This document shows, piece by piece, positions 16,670-24,176 of a stretch of 64,000 nt of DNA. The position numbers and the translations under genes are program-made. The stretch covers positions 186,001-250,000 of the forward strand of contig CAZQWE010000001.1 in assembly GCA_964597045.1 (NCBI GenBank). Direction: 5' to 3'. The notes under the pieces are model-generated. The model was not told the origin of the DNA. It worked only from the letters and a program-made list of their open reading frames with translations, and searched no databases. This stretch comes from UBA9655 sp964597045. GTDB taxonomy: Bacteria > Pseudomonadota > Alphaproteobacteria > UBA9655. Positions within the stretch are counted from its first letter, which is position 1. Every line of letters starts with the position of its first letter.

Positions 16670-17639
16670 TCAAATGTTTATTATAAAAGGTCTCTATGAG
16701 AGTTGTAACTTCTTTTGCTGAAGTGGCTTGGTTGATTGATACTCTAAAATCTGCTGAACTGTGGAATCCTTTACTATACCATCCCATATGTTTGCGAGCC
16801 ATAAGCAATCCGGAATACTCCCCATAATGGTTCAACATATCTTGAAAATGTTCAAGCACAATCTGTTTTTGTTCTTTTACTGATGGATCTGGAAGTTTTT
16901 GCCCCGTTTTCAGAAAATGACTCACTTGGTGCAAAAACCACGGACGCCCATAGGCTCCACGTCCAACCATAACGCCATCAGCTCCTGAATCGTCTAAGAG
17001 TTGTTTTGCATTTTCAACAGTTACGACATCCCCGTTCCCAATGACGGGTATGGCTACAGACTGTTTGACCTCTTTAATAAAAGGCCAATCTGACTTTCCA
17101 TTATAAAGCTGACATCTTGTTCGTCCATGAATGGTGATCATTTGAATGCCGCATTCTTCAGCTATTTTAGCAAGGCGAGGAGCATTTCTGGTTTGGTCGC
17201 ACCACCCTGTCCGCATTTTAAGTGTTACTGGAACACTGACCGCCTTTACAGTCGCTTCGAGAATTTTAGCAGCCTTGATCTCATCACGCATGAGAGCAGA
17301 ACCAGCATGGCCATTAACAACCTTCTTCACGGGGCAGCCAAAGTTAATATCAATGAGCACAGCTCCACGATCCACATTAAGTTTTGCTGCTTCAGCCATA
17401 ACCTCTGGCTCACATCCTGCAAGTTGTACGGCCATGGGAAACTCTTCTGGTGTATGAGATGCCATACGTAGAGATTGACGAGTCTCACGTATCATAGCTT
17501 GACTCGCTATCATTTCAGAAATAACCAGAGCAACACCTTTACGCTTCACAAGGCGACGGAAAGGCATATCTGTCACACCCGACATGGGCGCGAGAATGAC
17601 ATTACCCTCTAATTTTAATGATCCAATCGATAGGGTCAT
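16650..17639 (-). CDS. dusB: tRNA-dihydrouridine synthase B (NifR3 family)
   Basis: DusB reduces specific uridines in the D-loop of tRNAs using FMN and NADPH. The 329-residue TIM barrel shows the N-terminal APMSGVTDMPFRRL, the catalytic Cys in INFGCPVKKV (about residue 102), the FMN/RNA-binding KMRTGW, TIHGRTR, IGNGDV and the GVMVGRGAYGRPW phosphate site. The alphaproteobacterial name nifR3 reflects its usual place upstream of ntrBC. Here it leads a four-gene operon with the NtrC-derived HTH gene, ntrY and ntrX. A 9-bp inverted repeat lies about 40 bases upstream of its start. Confidence 0.95.
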   Translation of the reverse strand: MTLSIGSLKLEGNVILAPMSGVTDMPFRRLVKRKGVALVISEMIASQAMIRETRQSLRMASHTPEEFPMAVQLAGCEPEVMAEAAKLNVDRGAVLIDINFGCPVKKVVNGHAGSALMRDEIKAAKILEATVKAVSVPVTLKMRTGWCDQTRNAPRLAKIAEECGIQMITIHGRTRCQLYNGKSDWPFIKEVKQSVAIPVIGNGDVVTVENAKQLLDDSGADGVMVGRGAYGRPWFLHQVSHFLKTGQKLPDPSVKEQKQIVLEHFQDMLNHYGEYSGLLMARKHMGWYSKGFHSSADFRVSINQATSAKEVTTLIETFYNKHLSEEIYG

Positions 17640-17679
17640 ATTAAACCTTCATCAAAAAACTAATGGCAACCTACCCTGT

Positions 17680-17705
17680 TTATGAACTCAATTTCAAGTT
17701 CATAA
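17680..17705. promoter_or_regulatory. Inverted repeat in the dusB/small-protein intergenic region
   Basis: TTATGAACT (17680-17688) and its exact reverse complement AGTTCATAA (17697-17705) are separated by 8 bases. It lies between the divergent dusB operon and the small membrane protein gene. The spacing resembles a dimeric repressor operator more than a terminator, since no T-run follows on either strand. Autoregulation by the Fis-like protein is possible but unproven. Confidence 0.4.
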
Positions 17706-17802
17706 AAAAATGCATCTATTAACGAATAAGGAAGAAAGCATTAACGGAGCCTTTAGTATTGTCTGATACCCTTACTTAGAACTCAAGGGAGAATAAGGAC
17801 TA

Positions 17803-18030
17803 ATGGCAAAGGAGATCGCCTTCAAATTAAGATTACCTTATAAATTATATCTCCTTTTGCTGTCACCCCTCTTCATTATGTTTATATTTATGAAGCCTCA
17901 CACTTCCTCAGTCTGGGAAAAGGAAGATAGCTTTATTGAACAAAGATCACCTTTAAATCAAGGCTGGACTCAAGTTGTTTTTAAAGAAGAAGTCATCAAA
18001 GATTCTGAAGAAGAACCCCTTGAAGATTGA
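17803..18030 (+). CDS. Small single-pass membrane protein, unknown function
   Basis: This 75-residue protein has a basic start, one hydrophobic segment (about 14-30, LYLLLLSPLFIMFIFM), and an acidic C-terminal tail with a Glu-rich end (DSEEEPLED). Charge rules place the N-terminus in the cytoplasm and the tail in the periplasm. AAGGGAG about 13 bases upstream is a modest ribosome binding site. The gene is followed by a strong terminator, which supports real expression. I do not recognise a family. Confidence 0.55.
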   Translation: MAKEIAFKLRLPYKLYLLLLSPLFIMFIFMKPHTSSVWEKEDSFIEQRSPLNQGWTQVVFKEEVIKDSEEEPLED

Positions 18031-18073
18031 AAACAAATAAATCATTAAATTTTAGGTTATTTCAATAAAAAAA

Positions 18074-18093
18074 GAGGGATCAAAGGATCCCTC
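18074..18093. terminator. Bidirectional intrinsic terminator
   Basis: A perfect 8-bp stem (GAGGGATC/GATCCCTC) with a 4-base loop is flanked by an A-run on the left and TCTCTTTTT on the right. It can end transcription of the small membrane protein gene on the plus strand and of the convergent Cys-rich protein gene on the minus strand. Confidence 0.85.
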
Positions 18094-18118
18094 TCTCTTT
18101 TTACTATAAAGTTCTAAC

Positions 18119-18793
18119 TTACTTTGCAGCTTTTTTAGCTTGCTTCACAGCCATAGGTTTGTTCATTGGTTGTGGCATTACATAAAGCACTGGCTTTCTC
18201 TCAACATACACTACGTGTGGGTGCATTTGGCTTGGATACCAGTAGGATCCACCAATAGCTACTGGTGTGTATCCTGCTAACATCGCAGCACTAGCATTTG
18301 GGTAGTAGAAGTAACCACCATGATAAATGTAAGGACATGCTGTGTTTCCACCAAAGCATTCTGGTGTGCATGTTGCTGGTAGTGGTTCACATGCTGGTGC
18401 ACATGTAGGTGCAGGTGGGCATGGTGCTGGACATGGCGCAGGTTCACATGTTGGCTTACATGTTGGTTCTGGACATGTTGGATTTCCACAAGGAACTGGG
18501 CATGGTGCTTCAGCGTTAACCCAAAGAGCGTGTCCACCTTTTGCGTGCTTTACGCGCTTATGCTTTTTACGCTTTTTTGGCTTTGGACAATCAGAAGCAG
18601 GTTTTGAGGCCTCTTTCTTAGCTTCCATTTTGTCGCCTTTTTTGTCAGCTGCTTTTGTGTCACCTTTTGTATCAGCTGCTTTTGACTCTACTTTTGTGCC
18701 TTTATCAGCTGGTTTGTCATCAGCAGCGATCACTGCTGTGTTAAGTGCGATTGCAGCAAAAGCTGAAACGCTTGCGAGTAATAACTTATTCAT
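18119..18793 (-). CDS. Secreted Lys-rich, Cys/Pro-repeat protein of unknown function
   Basis: The 224 residues divide into a signal peptide (1-23, cleavage after VIAA), a Lys/Ala/Asp-rich segment (25-65), a very basic patch (KPKKRKKHKRVKH, about 71-83), a Cys-Pro region with 13 cysteines between about 69 and 153 arranged as PxC, PAPC and CxPxC units, and an aromatic tail (YIYHGGYFYYP, GGSYWYP, HVVYVERKPVLYV). The cysteines would form disulfides or bind metal outside the cytoplasm. The gene is monocistronic with a terminator after the stop. No homologous family comes to mind. A surface-coat or cross-linked envelope protein is a reasonable guess. Confidence 0.75.
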   Translation of the reverse strand: MNKLLLASVSAFAAIALNTAVIAADDKPADKGTKVESKAADTKGDTKAADKKGDKMEAKKEASKPASDCPKPKKRKKHKRVKHAKGGHALWVNAEAPCPVPCGNPTCPEPTCKPTCEPAPCPAPCPPAPTCAPACEPLPATCTPECFGGNTACPYIYHGGYFYYPNASAAMLAGYTPVAIGGSYWYPSQMHPHVVYVERKPVLYVMPQPMNKPMAVKQAKKAAK

Positions 18794-18996
18794 CGATCCT
18801 CCGTTATATTGTTATCTTGAAGATACACGCTCCATAAATGAGCCATGTTGTTAATCTCCAGGGACGATACTATCAAAAAAAAAGTTAAAAATTAATAAAA
18901 ATCTTATATTATTTTACAAAAAAAAGTTGTTTTTCATTTACTGTTGTAAATGAGCTCATTATTTTCCTTTAATTTTTTCGAAATAAGTTACTGATT

Positions 18997-20385
18997 TTAA
19001 TTCAAAAAAATGCTCGCAAACCCTAAGAAACTTGCAAAACTAATGAGATCTGTTGTTGTTGTTAAAAAAGGGCCTGCACTAATGGCGGGATCCATTCCCA
19101 TACGATCAATGATAATGGGCAGAATAACACCTCCAACGGCTGCCCACATCATATTAAAAATTAACGCTCCCCCTAATACCATTCCAAGAGCAGAGTCTCC
19201 AAACCAATAAGCTGCTATAGAACCCATAACACCTCCAAAAACAATACCATTGATCAATCCAACAAATACTTCCTTTGATATGGCCCTGTTCATGTTCGTA
19301 CTTCCAAGTTCTCTTGTGGCTAAAGCTCGGACTGTCACCGTTACAACTTGCATACCTGCGTTTCCACTTAAAGCAGCGTTGATGGGCATGAGAACAGCCA
19401 AAGCTACCATTTTTTCGATTGTGTGCTGAAATTGGGAAATGACTGTGGCAGCTAGCAAGGTATTCACGACCGTTATGGCAAGCCATCGTATACGTGAATA
19501 AGACGTGCTTAAGAGGGGTTCAAAAAAGTCCGATTCAGTCACACGAGCAAGATGCATGATGTTCTTCTCTGCTTCTGCATCAATAACATACATCACATCA
19601 TCCACGGTAATCATCCCAATAACGCGACCCGCGTCATCAATTACTGGCGCTGAAACAAGCCCATATTTCCTGAATAGATAAGAAACCTCATCTTTATCCA
19701 TATTCGCAGGAATACGTTTAATATCGTCTTGCATTATATCTTCGATTTTTTTTGTTGGCGTTTCTCGAAGTAAATGACTTACAGGTACGCCGCCTATGGG
19801 GACATAGTTATTATCGACAACAAAAATATCATAAAACTTTTCAGGTATATCCTTGTCTTTTCCCATGAACTTGAGAACTTCTCCTACAGTCCAGGAGCGA
19901 GGTACGCAAACGGTTTCCCTTTGCATGAGACGCGCAGCACTATCCTCAGGATAGGTTAGACTTTCCTCGAGAATAACACGCTCACCTGCAGGAATTGACT
20001 TCAGGACTTCCCTTTGTTGATCTTCATCCAAATCCTCGATTAAGGCAACAGCATCATCGCTCTCGAGTTCTGTAATCGCTTCTGCAATTTCACGAGTTCC
20101 AAGTTGATCAATGACTTCGTCTAAAACGGATTCATTGAGATGGGAAAGAATGTCAGGATCAAAACGGGGGCGAAGGATTTCAACAAATGCACTTCGCAAA
20201 GCCGGTGATAAATATTCGATAACAACCGCTGCATCAGCAGCATGAAGAGGCTCAATAAGACGATGAACTTCTCGTTCATTCCCCTTCTCAAGAGCTTCTT
20301 CAAGAGACCTTATTGTCTCTTGAGATACCCCATAAAGAGATTCTTGTTCTGTTTGTTCTGTCGGTTGATAATCAGATTTGACCAT
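18997..20385 (-). CDS. mgtE: Magnesium transporter MgtE
   Basis: MgtE is a gated Mg2+ channel of the inner membrane. The 462 residues contain the N-terminal helical superhelix domain (about 25-150; LHAADAAVVIEYL, LESDDAVALIEDLDEDQ), paired CBS domains (about 155-285; VDNNYVPIGGV and VIDDAGRVIGMITVDDV), a plug helix, and five membrane helices carrying LMPINAALSGNAGMQ and the closing PAISAGPFLTTTTDLISFASFLG. Acidic residues in the N and CBS domains sense Mg2+ and close the pore. The gene lies 8 bases after maeB and is probably co-transcribed with it. Confidence 0.96.
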   Translation of the reverse strand: MVKSDYQPTEQTEQESLYGVSQETIRSLEEALEKGNEREVHRLIEPLHAADAAVVIEYLSPALRSAFVEILRPRFDPDILSHLNESVLDEVIDQLGTREIAEAITELESDDAVALIEDLDEDQQREVLKSIPAGERVILEESLTYPEDSAARLMQRETVCVPRSWTVGEVLKFMGKDKDIPEKFYDIFVVDNNYVPIGGVPVSHLLRETPTKKIEDIMQDDIKRIPANMDKDEVSYLFRKYGLVSAPVIDDAGRVIGMITVDDVMYVIDAEAEKNIMHLARVTESDFFEPLLSTSYSRIRWLAITVVNTLLAATVISQFQHTIEKMVALAVLMPINAALSGNAGMQVVTVTVRALATRELGSTNMNRAISKEVFVGLINGIVFGGVMGSIAAYWFGDSALGMVLGGALIFNMMWAAVGGVILPIIIDRMGMDPAISAGPFLTTTTDLISFASFLGFASIFLN

Positions 20386-20393
20386 GGGCTCCC

Positions 20394-22694
20394 CTAAGTT
20401 GAAGTGGAGCGTTTTTGATTGACTTTCTGAGCATCAACAACGGCAAGCGCTGACATGTTAAATATGCCTCGAGAAGTCACAGAAGGTGTTAGAATATGGA
20501 TTGGCTTTGCTGGCCCAAGCAAAACAGGTCCTATAGGTTGCCCATCCGCCATTACCTTAATCATATTAAAGGCAATATTGGCCGTATCTAAATTAGGCAT
20601 AATTAAGAGATTGGCTTGGCCCTTCAATTGAGAACTTGGAAAAGTCTTTACCCGGATCATCTCGTTGAGTGCCGCATCGGCATGCATTTCACCTTCAACC
20701 TCAAGATTAGGTGCTTTCTTTCGAATCTCTTCCAAAGCATGTCTCATTTTTAAAGCAGATTCTGACTCATAAGAGCCGAAGTTAGAATGGGACAAAAGGG
20801 CAAGTTTGGGAACAATTCCGAATTGACGGACCTTTGTAGCAGCCATAATCGCCATTTCCGCAAGCTGTGAACAGGTAGGATCTAAGTTCACATAGGGATC
20901 ACAAAAGAAAAATGCACCCCTTTCAAGAACCATAATACTCATAGCAGCTGCAACTTCTAAACCTGGTTGAAGCCCAACAACATCTAAGATCGTTTTGAGA
21001 TGATACCCATAGCGGCCGACGGGACCACAGAGTGCAGCATCGGCTTCACCAAAATGAACCATAAGACTCGCAATCACAGAAAAGTTGGTTCGAACAGCCA
21101 TACGGGCTGTATCCGGTGAAACACCCTTTCTCCCCATAAGTTTGTGATATTCTGTCCAATACTGATTATATCTTCGGTCATTTTGAGGATCGACAATCTC
21201 AAAATCTTCATGCGGTACCATCCTTAAACTCAGACGCTGTATACGCTTCGATATAACTTCTGGGCGTCCAATAAGAATAGGATGGGCAATTCCTTCTTCA
21301 ATAATTTGCTGAACAGCTTGTAGAACACGCTCATCTTCACCTTCTGCGTAAACAAGACGAAGTGGCTTTAGTTTGGCCTGGGTAAAGATAGGCTTCATGA
21401 CAAGGCTTGATCTATACACGAATTCTGAGAGGTGTTGCTTATAGGCTTCCATATCTTTAATAGGCCTTGTGGCTACACCTGACTGCATGGCAGCTTCCGC
21501 AACAGCAGGGGAAACCTCAATCATCAAACGGGGATCAAAGGGTTTTGGAATGATATACCCCGGCCCAAACCTTAAATCCTCCCTGGCATAAATCGTCTTT
21601 ACGACATCCGATGTATCTTGACGGGCTAAATCCGCAAGAGCATGAACACAGGCAACCTTCATTTCTTCGTTGATAACAGTTGCACCCACATCTAAAGCTC
21701 CCCTAAACATAAAGGGGAAACAGAGGACGTTGTTCACTTGATTAGGGTAATCAGATCGACCTGTTGCAATGATGGCATCTTTACGAACCTTACCCACTTC
21801 TTCTGGTAAAATTTCCGGGATGGGATTTGCTAAGGCTAAGATAAGAGGACTATGTGACATTTTTGCAACAGATTCTTTCTTCAAGACACCGCCTGCTGAC
21901 AGTCCTAAAAAGATATCCGCTCCTTCAATGGCCTCATCTAGAGTTCGTGCTTTGTGATCGGTCGCATACTTTTCTTTATAAGGATCCATTTTTTCTTTGC
22001 GACCTTTATAAATAACCCCCGCTTGATCGGTTGCAATGACATTCTCTTTCTTAAGGCCCAAATCAACAAGTATATCTAAACAAGCAATGGCAGCTGCTCC
22101 TGCCCCCGATGTCACAACTTTTACCTTCTCAATTTTCTTATCAATAAGAAGCAGAGCATTAATAACAGCAGCTCCTACAATAATGGCTGTTCCATGCTGA
22201 TCATCATGAAAGATAGGAATCTTGAGTCTTTTCTTTAACTCCTGTTCGATTTTAAAACATTCAGGAGCTTTTATATCCTCAAGATTAATGCCTCCAAAGG
22301 TAGGCTCAAGACTCGCAATAATATCAATCAATTTATCAGGATCAGGTTGATTGAGTTCGATATCGAAAACATCAATTCCGGCAAATTTCTTAAATAAGAC
22401 AGCTTTCCCTTCCATAACAGGTTTTGCAGCAAGCGGCCCAATATTTCCAAGGCCTAAGACAGCTGTCCCATTGGTAACGACGCCGACTAAGTTTGAACGC
22501 GCTGTAAGAGACGCAACTTCAACAGGATTTTCTTGGATAGCTTCACAAGCTGCAGCCACGCCTGGAGAATAGGCGAGAGCCAAATCTTCCTGAGTTGAAA
22601 GGGGCTTTGTCGCCACAACCTTAATCTTTCCTGGAGGTTTTCCCCGATGATAATCAAGCGATCGTTTGTAAAGAGTCTCTTTCACTTTGCTCAC
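20394..22694 (-). CDS. maeB: NADP-dependent malic enzyme with phosphotransacetylase-like domain
   Basis: MaeB decarboxylates malate to pyruvate, generating NADPH. The 766 residues carry the malic enzyme core (about 1-425: AYSPGVAAACEAI, NGTAVLGLGNIGPLA, HDDQHGTAIIV, TSGAGAAAIACLDIL, and FPFMFRGALDVGAT) followed by a phosphotransacetylase-like domain (about 430-760, with YAEGEDERVL, GPVGRYGYHL and NLDTANIAFNMIK). The latter is thought to be allosteric, sensing acetyl-CoA, and usually lacks PTA activity. The size is typical of the hybrid class. It is immediately upstream of mgtE on the same strand. Confidence 0.96.
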   Translation of the reverse strand: MSKVKETLYKRSLDYHRGKPPGKIKVVATKPLSTQEDLALAYSPGVAAACEAIQENPVEVASLTARSNLVGVVTNGTAVLGLGNIGPLAAKPVMEGKAVLFKKFAGIDVFDIELNQPDPDKLIDIIASLEPTFGGINLEDIKAPECFKIEQELKKRLKIPIFHDDQHGTAIIVGAAVINALLLIDKKIEKVKVVTSGAGAAAIACLDILVDLGLKKENVIATDQAGVIYKGRKEKMDPYKEKYATDHKARTLDEAIEGADIFLGLSAGGVLKKESVAKMSHSPLILALANPIPEILPEEVGKVRKDAIIATGRSDYPNQVNNVLCFPFMFRGALDVGATVINEEMKVACVHALADLARQDTSDVVKTIYAREDLRFGPGYIIPKPFDPRLMIEVSPAVAEAAMQSGVATRPIKDMEAYKQHLSEFVYRSSLVMKPIFTQAKLKPLRLVYAEGEDERVLQAVQQIIEEGIAHPILIGRPEVISKRIQRLSLRMVPHEDFEIVDPQNDRRYNQYWTEYHKLMGRKGVSPDTARMAVRTNFSVIASLMVHFGEADAALCGPVGRYGYHLKTILDVVGLQPGLEVAAAMSIMVLERGAFFFCDPYVNLDPTCSQLAEMAIMAATKVRQFGIVPKLALLSHSNFGSYESESALKMRHALEEIRKKAPNLEVEGEMHADAALNEMIRVKTFPSSQLKGQANLLIMPNLDTANIAFNMIKVMADGQPIGPVLLGPAKPIHILTPSVTSRGIFNMSALAVVDAQKVNQKRSTST

Positions 22695-22715
22695 CCCTTC
22701 TCCCTACGCTTGTTA

Positions 22716-22802
22716 TGGTGCGGTCGAGAAGACTCGAACTTCCACAGGGTTTCCCCCACAGCGACCTCAACGCTGCGCGTCTACCAATTCCGCCACGACC
22801 GC
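22716..22802 (-). tRNA. tRNA-Leu (anticodon GAG)
   Basis: The minus strand folds into an 87-base class II tRNA, including an encoded CCA end. The acceptor stem is GCGGTCG/CGACCGC, discriminator A. The anticodon stem CAGCG/CGCTG encloses TTGAGGT, giving anticodon GAG, which reads CUC and CUU leucine codons. A long variable arm (about GTGGGGGAAACCCTGT) marks it as leucine-type. The T-loop reads GTTCGAGTC. The gene lies between maeB and lipB. Confidence 0.95.
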
Positions 22803-22918
22803 ATATATTTATCTTCCATCAAATAAGACTTGATGGTACACCTGAAATATCAAATATATTCAGTTGTTGCAACCGTGTTTACACCGATTTTATAAGAAGG
22901 ACAAGTCTACAAAATCAA

Positions 22919-23542
22919 ATGACTCAAAAATCTTGCGAATGGAAGACAGAAGCTGACTTTATTCCGTATCCAGAGGCTCTTCATTGGATGGACCTAAGAG
23001 TTAAAGCAATTCAACAAGGAAAAGCCCCAGAGTGTGTTTGGCTTCTTGAGCACCCTCCCCTCTACACAAAAGGAACCAGTGGGAAAGATACAGATATCTT
23101 GACGTCAGCTAAACATCCTGTATTTGAAACAGGACGCGGAGGTCAAGTCACATACCATGGTCCTGGCCAATGCATTGCCTATGTTATGGTTGATCTTAAG
23201 CCCCGATACCTTGATATTAGAAAGTATGTTTATGAGCTTGAGGAATGGATTATTCAAACCTTGAAACGCTTCAACATTAATGGGGAAAGAAGGCAAGGAC
23301 GCATCGGAATTTGGGTTGATAAAAACGGTGCTGACCACAAGATCGCAGCCATCGGTGTTCGCGTGCAAAAATGGGTAACATCCCATGGTATTGCGATCAA
23401 TGTGAATCCAGATTTATCAGCATATGACAATATTATTCCCTGTGGCTTGAAACAATATGGCGTGACATCTTTAGCTGATTTAGGTATGAACGTTTCCCTT
23501 GAAGCTGTTGATGATGTTTTACGTGAAACATTTCCGTTTTAA
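22919..23542 (+). CDS. lipB: Octanoyl-[acyl carrier protein]-protein N-octanoyltransferase
   Basis: LipB moves the octanoyl group from ACP to lipoyl domains of 2-oxoacid dehydrogenases; LipA then inserts sulfur. Starting at the ATG at 22919 gives 207 residues, the family norm. The frame stays open further upstream, but that part reads through the tRNA-Leu gene, so it is not coding. Motifs visible are WLLEHPPLYTKGTS, GRGGQVTYHGPGQ, the catalytic Lys in KIAAIGVRVQKWVTSHG, and the catalytic Cys in IIPCGL. The product is cytoplasmic. Confidence 0.95.
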   Translation: MTQKSCEWKTEADFIPYPEALHWMDLRVKAIQQGKAPECVWLLEHPPLYTKGTSGKDTDILTSAKHPVFETGRGGQVTYHGPGQCIAYVMVDLKPRYLDIRKYVYELEEWIIQTLKRFNINGERRQGRIGIWVDKNGADHKIAAIGVRVQKWVTSHGIAINVNPDLSAYDNIIPCGLKQYGVTSLADLGMNVSLEAVDDVLRETFPF

Positions 23543-23602
23543 AGATGGGCATCGTTTCTCATTTTTCTATAAATAATTTAAATTGTAAGTGAGGGGGGGA
23601 GT

Positions 23603-23875
23603 TTATGACTTTAAATCCCTATAAAAGTTTTCATGAACACCCAACTGAAGAAGGGTTAATAAATCCTCCTCTGCATTCCACATATAAGCCAAAAGATGGA
23701 CCATTTTGTTCATTTTAAATTTATAAACGTAAACATCTACAAGGTCACCTTTTTTCTTGATTCCCATTAATGGGTCTTTAACAATCTCTTTAATAGCTTT
23801 CTCAAGATCATTAAGTTGATTCTTATGTAACTTTTTGGCTTTAGATTTGAAGCTTAGTGTTTGTTCAATTTTCAT
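23603..23875 (-). CDS. RelE/ParE-superfamily toxin
   Basis: This 90-residue protein starts 4 bases inside the upstream antitoxin gene (ATGA-type overlap). The small basic fold with KIEQTLSFKSKAKKL..., a central helix ending in ...ALKEIVKDPLMGIKKKGDL, and strands DVYVYKFKMNKMVHLLAYMW followed by LLTLLQLGVHENFY is typical of RelE/ParE-superfamily toxins, which cut mRNA at the ribosome or poison gyrase. The closing GxHExxYxxL is common in RelE-like members. Which activity applies cannot be told. Confidence 0.75.
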   Translation of the reverse strand: MKIEQTLSFKSKAKKLHKNQLNDLEKAIKEIVKDPLMGIKKKGDLVDVYVYKFKMNKMVHLLAYMWNAEEDLLTLLQLGVHENFYRDLKS

Positions 23876-24093
23876 TTAGAAAATTTAAACTCTTCCACGT
23901 CGCCCATTTTTTTTTCTTCAAGTGCAAACAATAGCTGACGAATATTATCATAAGATAATTCAGGATTTTCTTCGGCAATTTTTCCTATTCTAGACCAATA
24001 CTCAATTTGTTTTGGCACAGATCGATTGTAAATTTTCCCATAGATTTGAGCATCGTGCACTAGGCTATCTGATATTCTGAGAGTTGTTGTCAT
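23872..24093 (-). CDS. ParD-like antitoxin
   Basis: This 73-residue protein has a ribbon-helix-helix-like N-terminus (TTTLRISDSLVHDAQIYGKIYNRSVPKQIEYWSRIGKIAEENP), which fits the ParD-like antitoxin family, then a C-terminal helix (DNIRQLLFALEEKKMGDVEEF) for toxin binding. It overlaps the toxin gene by 4 bases, the usual coupling of toxin-antitoxin pairs. A 23-bp near-palindrome and a 20-base-spaced direct repeat just upstream probably form its operator. Confidence 0.7.
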   Translation of the reverse strand: MTTTLRISDSLVHDAQIYGKIYNRSVPKQIEYWSRIGKIAEENPELSYDNIRQLLFALEEKKMGDVEEFKFSK

Positions 24094-24120
24094 GGTTTCA
24101 TCCCTCCTCCACTTGTTTCA

Positions 24121-24154
24121 TAATGCAACAATTTGTTACATTATGCAACAATTT
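24121..24154. promoter_or_regulatory. Operator-like palindrome plus direct repeat upstream of the toxin-antitoxin pair
   Basis: Bases 24121-24143 form a 23-base palindrome (TAATG...CATTA) with a central T and one mismatched pair. The 12-mer ATGCAACAATTT occurs at 24123-24134 and again at 24143-24154, exactly 20 bases apart, so both copies face the same side of the helix. It lies about 28 bases before the antitoxin start, as expected for an autoregulatory operator. Confidence 0.6.
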
Positions 24155-24176
24155 TGAGGACAAATGTCGCTATCAT

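Noticed and set aside
18342..18854. 170-residue Gly/His-rich open frame on the plus strand
   Set aside because: It is antisense to the Cys/Pro-rich gene, and its repeats are the mirror of that gene's codon pattern.
22715..22918. N-terminal extension of lipB by 68 residues
   Set aside because: The extension reads through the tRNA-Leu gene and lacks family similarity; the ATG at 22919 gives the normal LipB length.
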